From: Neurospora crassa OR74A
Lineage: Eukaryota > Ascomycota > Sordariomycetes > Sordariales > Sordariaceae
Assembly (NCBI RefSeq): GCF_000182925.2
Contig: NC_026503.1
Location: forward strand, 4,836,001 to 4,900,000
Length of the DNA: 64,000 bases
Reading direction: 5' to 3'
Each line of letters begins with the position of its first letter. Position 1 is the stretch's first letter. The translations under genes and the position numbers were made by a program. The notes under the pieces are model-generated. The model was not told where the DNA came from and did not search any database. It saw only the letters and a list, made by a program, of their open reading frames with translations. Shown piece after piece: positions 26,397 through 35,180 of the stretch.

Positions 26397-26419
26397 TCCA
26401 AACATTGATTGTCTTCCAA

Positions 26420-26558
26420 GCCCCTAGAAGTCAAAAGTATAAGGTTTAGTATAGGGTATAACCTTCTATACTTTAGTAGCCTTAATAGTAGCCTTTTAAG
26501 GTGAAGGCTAAGGCTAGTATTAGAACTTGAAAGGTCTTCCGGAATAGCTTCAAAAAGT
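26420..26558. other. AT-rich spacer beside the tRNA-like element
   Basis: Short AT-rich sequence with several repeats of a TAGCCTT-like word and a TATAGGGTATA palindrome-like piece. On the minus strand it would be the tail of the tRNA-like element. No gene seen. Confidence 0.4.
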
Positions 26559-26657
26559 TGGTCACAAACGGGAATCGAACAAAGGTCACGAAGATGGAAG
26601 ATTAAAATAAATGAAGAACTACTTCATTAACCGCTTAGCTACTGAGCCAATTGGTAA
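26559..26657 (-). mobile_element. tRNA-like element, possible tRNA-derived SINE or tRNA relic
   Basis: On the minus strand the sequence carries an A-box-like word TTGGCTCAGTAGC and, about 55 bases on, a B-box-like word TGTTCGATTCCC, then TTTGTGACCA resembling a tRNA 3' end. The expected acceptor stem does not pair (the 5' side does not match GGTCACA), and the anticodon arm is not clear, so it is not an intact tRNA gene. A tRNA-derived SINE head followed by the AT-rich tail at 26420-26558 is the best guess. Confidence 0.4.
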
Positions 26658-27687
26658 TTTCTGGAGGAAAAGTCTAGTTCTTTCCATTAATAAAGGTCGC
26701 GGGGGGGGGAAAGGAAGGTAGGACTTTGAGACTTTGAAAAATTTTGAAATTCGGACCCGACCTAGCCCCAAAACCAGGCCACTGTATTATAGCGCTTACC
26801 CCCTATAAGAAACATGCATTGTTTTTTAAACATTAATTGTAGTTATTGTTCAACAACTACAACGCATGTCTCGAAACAGATTTTCCCACTACGGTCCGTT
26901 GAAAAGTGAAAAAAAAGGGAAAGAACATGAACGATCCGGTTACAGATGACAGCAATGAGCAGAGAAACAAGAAGCAAAAGATTGGGTTCGTGTTGGCCTT
27001 TTGTTGTTTGATCTCAAGATGGGTGATTCTTGCCTTTACGACGGTTCTACACCTGGAGGTTCCTTTTCGCCGGTGGAAAGCCCATGTAAGGTACTCTACA
27101 CATCTCGTTGTTCTTTCACGACAAAAGCCAGTCCCCGACCTAGTCTTTCCTACCTGCCTAGAGGTTTATAACTACCTTATGTTTCTATTCTTGCTATAAG
27201 TTCACTTTCCCATCCTTGTTGTTTGGAAAGAGAAGCAACGAACAAGAGCCATGCGTTATTTTCTTTCCTGTCGCACAATACCCCGGCGTCTGAAGAATAT
27301 CGAAGCACCCTGAGTTTTGCCCATCATCCCAACCATGGGGTCAGCCTCAAGGTCACGGATTTACCGAATCGAGGCTGTTGGTTATGTCCGATTATTTGCT
27401 TTTTTCCAAGAACTCCCTTCAAAACATTCAAGTCGCCATCATGTCGTCCGATTATCTGACAGTCAGGTTGACTAGGTCATTCGTTCGCATGTTTTGCGCA
27501 ACGATGTTTACGAGTGAAGGAAGACGGCCGATCCGGATGCTCCAGCCTCCTCCATTCATAACTATATATTCTCCCCAATCAACACTGCCTACCAAGTGGC
27601 AGCATTCTTCAGGATATCGTTACGGCCTTGGACTCAGGAAGAGATCGAGGACCACGGCTCTTGAGCAAACGAGAAAAATCCATCAAC
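26658..27687. other. Intergenic, nothing firmly supported
   Basis: Contains a run of 10 G near 26700 and several short frames on both strands without intron signals or motifs. A TATA-like AACTATATATTC at about 27558 precedes the small frame at 27688. Confidence 0.4.
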
Positions 27688-27936
27688 ATGTCTTCTCCCA
27701 CCAAGGAAATCCCCCGTCCATGGTCGGACCCCCTCCACCGCTCCCTGTTTTCGACGTGCGGGGAGTCAGAGTACGTTGAGGGCTTATGCCTTCCTCAGCT
27801 TCAACGCAGTCAAGATCGTATGTCTGCAGTCTGTATCAACCACAAAAAGGAGAGTGGTATCGACGCCTCATCTAGACTCTTCAACGATACCAAAGTACCG
27901 CCGAGCTCCATGCTCGACCCGAATCTCTTGGCTTGA
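27688..27936 (+). CDS. Small hypothetical ORF, doubtful
   Basis: An 82-codon frame with a good start context (CAACATGT) about 130 bases after a TATA-like sequence. The N-terminus is Pro/Ser/Trp-rich, with cysteines at residues 24, 35 and 48, but no motif is recognised. It could be an exon fragment or chance. Listed because start context and spacing look like the other small genes of this region. Confidence 0.25.
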   Translation: MSSPTKEIPRPWSDPLHRSLFSTCGESEYVEGLCLPQLQRSQDRMSAVCINHKKESGIDASSRLFNDTKVPPSSMLDPNLLA

Positions 27937-30589
27937 GACCACGACAACACCCATGCAGACGACTTTGGTCTTGACGACAGCACCGGTACCTCTGCACACT
28001 GGAGAGTGGCGGCATCACGGAAGGCTCAAGCAACCATCCAGACCTCTAGTGGTATTCTCTGGCCTTGTCTTCTTCCGGATCCCTGATCATTCTGATTTCT
28101 CAACCCCTCGATATCGGCTCTTCTGCGCTGGATCCAGGTCTGGCTTTAGGTCAAGCCCTCCTTGCTGACAAGTGCACATGTCTGTCAATGGCTCCAGATT
28201 CGGTAGATCCCGCTAAGACCGCAGCCCAGAAGAAACCTCCCATCACTGCGTGCGGGTTGGTTTTTGAGAGGCTGACTTTTGGCGACGACTTCCACGGAAA
28301 GCAACATCGAGAGACTCCATAGCGGTGAACGACGCTGACTCCGAGCATGCTGCCAAGTAACGTGGGCAACGAAGCGCAGAACAGAATGGCGCTACGTTGG
28401 AATGGTAAGGCAACAGAGGGTTTCCGCTGAGCGTCGAAAATCGATCCAACATTGGACGTTGCGAAAAGGTTTCAACCTCGCTCGGATTGGAAGAGGCAGC
28501 CGCCATGTTCTCGTCGTGTCGGTGGAGTCAGGAGTGGAAGAGAGAGTACAGATAGCACCAAGGGAAAAAGCCATTGGCGAACAAATCCTCACCCGCTTCA
28601 AGAATGCCATGATTCATTCCCTTTGTGCCTCCGAGGTGTGACGTTTGCGAAGTGGGAAAAATGTCTGATACCTGGCACAGGAGCAAGCGACGGCAGGTGT
28701 GATTGGCTGCAGTTACTGCACTATCGATGTTGGCAGCTTTTTCGTGCATCAGGGGATAGTGCATCATCTCAGCTATGCGCCACGGAGACGCGCCGCCCAC
28801 CCTAGGCTCCACAAAACCGGCAGCTTCCACTTGCCCCAATGCCCCTAACTTGATGTCAACAAAGGAAGGCGACGACAATGCGGATGTTATTGTCAACCAT
28901 TCTTTCCATCATTCGAAGACAAATGTACCCCATTGTTTGTACTTACTTCCAGCACTGCAGGATTCAAATGTCATGGCTTGGTGCAATCTCGCAGCAGCTG
29001 CGATACCTGGCGTACTGTATGCGTACCTCCCCTTGTTCAAGCAGGTGTCAATCCGGATTGCCTCTGCCCAATGTGTACCTGTCTTCATCCTTGAGTCGCA
29101 TCTTCGTGCAGTTTTCTCGGCCGCCAGGCGCAAAGGAACTAATCCAGCGACTGACTCCCCTTTCTCGTCGCTGTCACTTGCAATCATGTGAGGCGCACTC
29201 AGCTCGTATAAGACTGGACACATTGGACACTCTCATTTCTAAACTGATATTTTTTTCGTCATCACCTTACAGAAACAATCTCCTTTGTTTGGCAGATGAT
29301 TCTCACGCGTAGATCCGCCCTTTGATGTGGACGCGCGGCTACCAGACCCCTGCCGTCAAGATTCGACCCATGGCGCTCCTCAGCTGTGGCATCTACCTAG
29401 GTTCTTGATCCAAACCACACTTCTGTCACTCAAGTGATTCGACTACGACCAAAGCCGCTGGAATTTAACTTGCTGCTTTCGGAGCCAACCATGAAAGTGA
29501 AAAATTCACCCAACTGCTCGCAAGAAGCCCCTCATTTCGTCCTGCTGCCCTGTTCCTCCTCGATTCTCGGTGGATGAACCCGGCCACGAGCCCATGACGA
29601 ACCGCAGCGGCTACTTCCATGTTGTTTCCGTTGCTGACTTCTTATTGTCCGTCAAATGCTTGTGGACTCGTCACATTAATTCGTACTCGTTGTGATCGCA
29701 ACGCCGGAGCCGGAATACGGACTGCTCGTTCGCGCTCGAAGCCTTCGCTACGCTCTCGCTGGGAACATCATACTACCTCCATTGCCCGATGCCTGTCCCT
29801 ACGATAAAAGTCATGAATCCATATTACAACGGACAAAAAAAGTTTCCCTTGGTATCCGAAGCCCCCAATAACCAAGAGGTTCGAACCAATACTTGATACT
29901 CGATGCGTGGAAGCAATGGTCACGTCAAACCGATGATCGTTGATCTTGTCGACAAGAGTCTAGCGTATATATCTTAAGACCAGGTTTGGATGGGTCTGAA
30001 TACTGTGCGGCAGTCTTTCCCTCCCTGTCTGACATCTTTCCACTCGTCTACATTCACAACACCCTAATGCCACACATGAATTGAACGATCCCTCCGCTCC
30101 CCATCACCAGCATTTGGCGACCGCAGATGTTACGATGTCTCGATACAGGACTTGCTCTTTTTTGTCAAGGCAAGGCCTTGCTGTAGCGCCTCGTCCGAAG
30201 TCATCTCAAAGGTGGTCAGTGCTTGACTTCCAACTTCAGCTTGGCTACCACCACATGGCAGATACAGCGGGATCAACTCACACAATGGAATCCCTGGCGC
30301 GGCAGGAAGCTTCTGTACTGAAAGACCAGATCCCAACTATCAGAGAAAGGAACAGGCTTCCAATTTTTCTTATTTTCCGATGGGCTGTCAGGTCCCCGTC
30401 AATAAACGAAATCACGAGTTATCCAGACAGAAGTGGATTGTGACTGGAACTTCCGTCTCATCTCCGTCAAGGAGGCCAGCAACCACACAATAGGAACAAT
30501 GGGATTTGAATAACGGGGTGGTGAGATCCCAAGATTCCTCGTTGCATCCACTGTCCATGGGCTTTATAATCAAGAACACACGAAACACG
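27937..30589. other. Gene-poor accessory stretch
   Basis: 2.6 kb of balanced composition with many overlapping short frames on both strands and none standing out in codon use, motifs or splice signals. It may hold eroded genes of the cysteine-pair type, but I can support none. Confidence 0.4.
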
Positions 30590-30597
30590 TATAAATA
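30590..30597 (+). promoter_or_regulatory. TATA box TATAAATA upstream of the copy-2 relic
   Basis: A consensus TATAAATA about 100-150 bases before the first protein-like sequence of the relic, comparable to the TATA spacing at the other two loci of this family. Confidence 0.45.
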
Positions 30598-30717
30598 GCA
30601 GGTCCCGGAGGTCACCTTGACATTTCTCCCGTCACGTTCGCGTCAACACATCGTCGTTATAACCACACAATCTCGAGCGACCCAACTTCTCAAACACCCA
30701 TCAGTGGTGTTAACTGC

Positions 30718-31365
30718 CATCACAATCATAGACGAGATCCATGTTGCTCCCAATAGCGAAACTGCTCCTACTACCTCAACCGGCCCCGGCATCGTCGGAG
30801 ACGTGGAGCCCAACCTGGCCCTTTCTCCCACAGAAGATTACTTCATCCTCGGTCAAAGCATCGACTCCGCCACTATATAGAACCCAACAACAGTGCAATC
30901 AACGATTTTCAGACCAACCTGGAGCTCGGCAACAACTTCCATCCCGCCGATCAGCTCCTTACCCCTACCACGCAACCTCCCGCTATTCCGTTTTTTCCTG
31001 GCCCGGGTCCGGTTGCGGACACCATCGCAGCTGCGGTCGCTGATGCCGGCTTCAATCTGCAAGACATCTCCACTTGCAAAAAAAAGTCATAAACGGTGGT
31101 AACATCTGTGGCTTGCCGGCCTAGCAGCCCGGTACGCACAGATGCTTCGATCATCTGCGTCCCTCTATGAGCCAAGCAAAGCGCGCCCTCGTCAACCAGC
31201 GCCTCATGCGGGGCCAGTGGACCTGCTCAGACAGGTACTGACGGGTCGTTGATCAACCGAACACTGTCTGTGCTGCGTGCAAGCATCGTTCTCTGATTTA
31301 CCGGAGGTCCAGAAATGGTGGGAGTTGTTAACAACTGCGAGGATGGAAGTAGCAACGCCACGTTA
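30718..31365 (+). pseudogene. Relic of the amber-motif cysteine-pair family (copy 2)
   Basis: Protein-like sequence that keeps changing frame: frame 2 to about 30880, frame 1 from there to about 31090 (Pro/Ala/Thr-rich), frame 0 from the A-run near 31075. In frame 0 it has the motif C-x3-A-TAG-QPG-x3-C-x2-H (TAG 31122-31124), then a stretch aligning residue by residue with copy 1 after its amber (AK, CSDRY near 31241 and a CAAC pair near 31285), with a TGA at 31244-31246 and a further frame change before a Trp-rich end at 31365. It is clearly the same family as 22.9-23.5 kb. Unless unseen introns account for the frame changes, it is decayed. Confidence 0.6.
31114..31134 (+). promoter_or_regulatory. 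Predicted RNA hairpin with the amber codon in its loop (copy 2)
   Basis: TGCCGG (31114-31119) pairs with CCGGTA (31129-31134), six pairs including one G-U, around the loop CCTAGCAGC. The loop is identical to copy 1 while the stem differs. Confidence 0.6.
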
Positions 31366-32986
31366 AGAGGAATTAGGGACGTTTGGTAACGACATACTAT
31401 ATGTGGAGATATTAGCAAGGGCAAGGACAGCAGCATGAATACGTCCTTACATTGAGGATCGATCAAGGCTTACCTCGAAGTCTTTCATAGTTCGAAGCCG
31501 GTCTAGGTTTTGTCGAGAACCGGTCAATATGGTTGAAGACGAGGATCGGAGCAAGTGTGGTTTAGTTTGGAGTTGCAAGCCGCAAAGCTGACCAGCAAAG
31601 TTGGCCAGGTCAGGCGCAAAGAATCGGGCGCAGCGAACGCGGCAAGCACGGCAAGCAAGTGGAAGTTGAACGAGACAATAAAAAGATGCACATGAGCATG
31701 AGGTGTTGATGGGAGTGGAAACAGCAAGAAGGGGACATGTGCGCAGGGCAGTCAGGTATAGGAGCACCAAGGACCAGAATTGAAGGTCGGGATGTTTCAG
31801 TGTATACACCACTCGAGCTGCCATGTATTCGCTGCTCCAGTGTGACCTGTGGCGCGAAAGAAAGGAGAATAGTTACCTAAGATCTGAGTGTTCCGACGAT
31901 GTGGTGATGCCAGCAAAAGGCACAGGCTCTTGCACCTCCACTTGGCGATGACCCCGATTGTTAGTTGTGCAGTGATGCGTAGCCACCGAATGCTTTTCGA
32001 GGGAGGGTTGCTGTATGAGAATCACGACAAATTGGAAAGTACCCCTGAATTGCTTTGACGGTCAGTCGATTTCTTGCTCGCTTGTCACGAAGAGTCGTTT
32101 TATGTACCCCGAGTCGCCATTCGTGGACAACCCGAGCCTTCCTGTCGCCATCTTCATCAACTGCACTTGCCTCCATTGCCATCTTGGCGGAGGGATTGAC
32201 AGAGTGCGTGATGGCTGCTGTGGGGCCTAGGCAAGTCATTCCTTCCCTTGCTTTATGAGTACGAACCAGGCCAAGAAACTTGGTAGTTCCAACAGCAGAC
32301 AGTTTCGATTTGTGGTCACTCGGCCATCAGGAATGCGGCGGAAGATGTGAGGCTGGAGTCGGCCGGTGTACTCTGATCGAAAAAAGAAGAAAATGATAAT
32401 TTTCTCGAACCAAAGTTCGCAAGAAGCCAAGGCTTGTTCTCTCCGGTCCGCAACAAAAGACTGTCACGAGGTGCTTTTGGACATCCACCTCCTCTGTTCT
32501 CCATATTTTCACAGTCGACGGGAAGGCGCATATGCAAGAACCCAAATGACTTAAATCTCTCGCATAGGGGAGGCTGCATCTGTCAACGGTCATGTGAGCG
32601 AAGGCAAGACGGGATTGAGAGAGTGCCGATGTCGGCGGGAAGTTCCTCCGTTCAACGGATTGGTTGTTCGAATTTTCTTCCTCTCCCAACCGGCTTCCAC
32701 TAAACCATCAACTACTGAACTGCAGTCGATTGGGAGCCCCGACGATTATCTTTCCATTTCCTGGTCAGCTAAGTATCTACACTGCGGCAAAGTCACCTCC
32801 AATGAACCCTCCTCCAAACTGTTCCACAGATTGACCTCAACGTCCCGTCGCTGCTTTCCATCCCCTGTTAAGCCTTTCTTCCTCAAGCCTTCGTGTTTGC
32901 CATCCATCATCTACGACAACACCCATCCGAAGACCTGCTGCATCAGGCATGATGTCGTCTCCCACCTCCATTCGCACCTCGGCCAA
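31366..32986. other. Intergenic, nothing supported
   Basis: 1.6 kb with short overlapping frames on both strands only. No motif, splice signal or repeat stands out. Confidence 0.4.
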
Positions 32987-33940
32987 TTACTGGCGCTGTT
33001 CACCCGTATCATCCGGCGTCAAGGCCGCATTAGCAACTTTGTTGAAGTTGATAGCTAGCCGGTCCACCATAATCTTGACCGCCGTAAGCGTTCTTCCCTG
33101 GGCTTTCACAAACTGCGCCAGGTCCTTGACTTCCCTGATGAGCCTTACAGAGTGATCCTCGAAAGAGGTGGCGAGGTCTTTATCCTGGATTTGAAGCTGT
33201 GCAAAGTCGGCTTCGAGCTGTGCGGTAGTGTCATTGAGGAGTTCGATTTCCGTCTTCGTGTTCTCGGCGTGCTTGTGGAATTCGGTGGCAAAGTTGTTGA
33301 AGTCCTTCCCCATCTTTCGAACCTCGTCCAAGACACTTTCGAGGACGGCACGGGGTCCAGCTGCTACAGGCTTCTCGACGCCAGGGACGGTTACAACGTA
33401 CGTACATCCCACATCCGTCAACTCATGAGCGTTCATTTGCAACAGGTCCTTGCCGTATTGCCTATAGAGCTCATGCCAGCAAGCCAAGAATTCCCTGGAC
33501 GCTTCTTCTACTTCTGCAAGCCCAATCTCCCACGAGTTGGGCTGCGCATCGAGATTATAGCAGTGGCCAGCAAGATCAAGGAAGCTCTTCCATAGTCTGC
33601 CACTCGTTTCTTCAAAGCCTCTCCCAGGTGGGTAATGAAACTCGACAGCGCGCTTGTCGTTACGACAGTAGTTACACATGATTCCGCTTTCTTCCTCCCC
33701 GACGGACACTGCACAAGAAAGCTCTCCAACGAGTTCAAACGCTTGCACTTTGTCGGCGGTAGGTATAAGTTTTCGCAGAGCCTTTCCCACATTGGCAGCC
33801 CGGTATGCGCACCGAGGGCAGTGCGGCTCCCGCCATCCGGGTTGACGAGGGTAGTCGGTAATATTTGAGGGGCCTTGGCCGCCTTGCCCTCTTCCACGGC
33901 TACCAGCCTGGGAAGGTTGAGAGGGAGTTGGGTTAGACAT
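32987..33940 (-). CDS. Hypothetical cysteine-pair protein with coiled coil
   Basis: A single-exon frame of 317 residues ending in TAA. Residues 1-30 are Ser/Gly/Gln-rich. Residues about 35-100 hold CPRC and CNYC pairs with further cysteines between them, suggesting a zinc-binding fold. The middle (about 100-180) is globular-looking with several Trp, Tyr and Leu residues. About 190-310 is a strongly heptad-like coiled coil (Glu/Lys/Leu-rich, AQLEADFAQLQIQ region). A TATA box (TATAAAG, 34054-34048 minus) lies about 110 bases before the ATG. No family recognised. It belongs by composition to the cysteine-pair genes around it, but has no amber codon. Confidence 0.75.
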   Translation of the reverse strand: MSNPTPSQPSQAGSRGRGQGGQGPSNITDYPRQPGWREPHCPRCAYRAANVGKALRKLIPTADKVQAFELVGELSCAVSVGEEESGIMCNYCRNDKRAVEFHYPPGRGFEETSGRLWKSFLDLAGHCYNLDAQPNSWEIGLAEVEEASREFLACWHELYRQYGKDLLQMNAHELTDVGCTYVVTVPGVEKPVAAGPRAVLESVLDEVRKMGKDFNNFATEFHKHAENTKTEIELLNDTTAQLEADFAQLQIQDKDLATSFEDHSVRLIREVKDLAQFVKAQGRTLTAVKIMVDRLAINFNKVANAALTPDDTGEQRQ

Positions 33941-34700
33941 CTAGACTGGGTGTGCTTGGTGCAATCTGGTAAGTCGTGGTTTGGCCCCTTTCTCCTCTTG
34001 GTCCAGACAGGAGTTGTGAACGGGTAACTGACCGGATGGAACGAGTGCTTTATAGGTAGGCAGTTGACAAAGTCCCTTCCCCTGTCAGCAACCCTTTCTC
34101 TTCGATATTGGACGCAAAATCTCTGTCCAATTTATGGAAGCTAGCTAACGTCGTTGTTTGTAGCTTCATTCGAATGCCAGATAGCTTGCCACAAAGTGCC
34201 CCTTTGTTGGCTGTTGACATCACCAATCACCATTGTATCACGATACACGCAACGTCTGTTGGTTGTTCTGTGCCACACTTTACCAACAATCTTGGCGGTT
34301 GTCCGTATCCAAACAGCGGCTAACAAGATACGAGACTATTGTATGCCACCGTTGTATCCCGTCAAGACATTAACCAAACAACACCGTCGGGAAAAACGCC
34401 TCTTCCCTTTTCGGCTCGGTGTTACTACCCCGTTCCTGTCATATCCGCATCCGTCCCTTCGTATCACCCGATTTGTTCTACCAGATTCTCAGCTGAGGCG
34501 GGGTTGAAAAGGACTGGACGGCCTTAGACACCAGCTTGTGTCAAACCTCCCACTTCGATAAGCGGGACTTCAGAAGTGCGACGAGGATTGCTCATTAAGA
34601 GCACATAAGCCCGCCCTGCATGTTGTCATTGGCTTTTTGTCCTTGACACCTTACACGCTCAGCGACAAGTATCACTATTCCAACGTTCACAACAATCATC
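33941..34700. other. Intergenic with divergent promoters
   Basis: Lies between the starts of the minus-strand coiled-coil gene and the plus-strand secreted-protein gene, so it should hold both promoters. The TATA box at 34048-34054 serves the minus gene. No coding frame is supported. Confidence 0.5.
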
Positions 34701-35180
34701 ATGAAGAGCCAACTCGCCTCTCTTCTAACGGCATTGAGGCATTTCTCTCCCCTATTCCCTGACTGTTGGACCAAACGATGCTAACTTTCTTTGACAGCAC
34801 CGTCTCCGCCGGCCCCTGTAAAGCTGCCATCACAACCACCACAATCACCCCGGCTCCTTCACCTACCCTCGCGCCATCCTGCACCTTCACAGGTACCCAG
34901 ACACAATGGGCCACCAGCGGGTGTGATCTCCCCTGCAACACAAGTATTTTCTGCATCTGGGATGGTGAGTTTGGCGTTGAGGCCTCCCTGTTTCGGCTGA
35001 CTGCTGACTGGTCTCGATCTTCCTTTAGCTGCCGTCACCCAGCCTTGCGGCTGCTCATCTGTACCAGTCGTGACGACGACCGTCACCCTTTGCCCGACGA
35101 GAACGCCGTGCCAGCAGTGCACCACCGGTTGGGGCATTTTCACGTATACGCAATCTTGTGAGGCTACTGCGACTCCTTAA
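34701..35180 (+). CDS. Small secreted cysteine-rich protein
   Basis: Three exons: 34701-34732, 34798-34964 and 35029-35180, giving 116 residues. The start MKSQLASLLTATVSA is a short signal peptide. The mature part is Thr/Cys-rich, with about ten cysteines and the tail CPTRTPCQQCTTGWGIF, a style common in ascomycete small secreted proteins. Intron 2 (64 bp) is canonical: GTGAGT, GCTGAC branch, TTTAG. Intron 1 has a good branch (GATGCTAAC) and acceptor (TGACAG) but no GT donor: the only frame-keeping join starts at AT (or one could argue GC) near 34733. Role unknown; cell-wall, surface or effector-like proteins are typical for this class. Confidence 0.7.
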
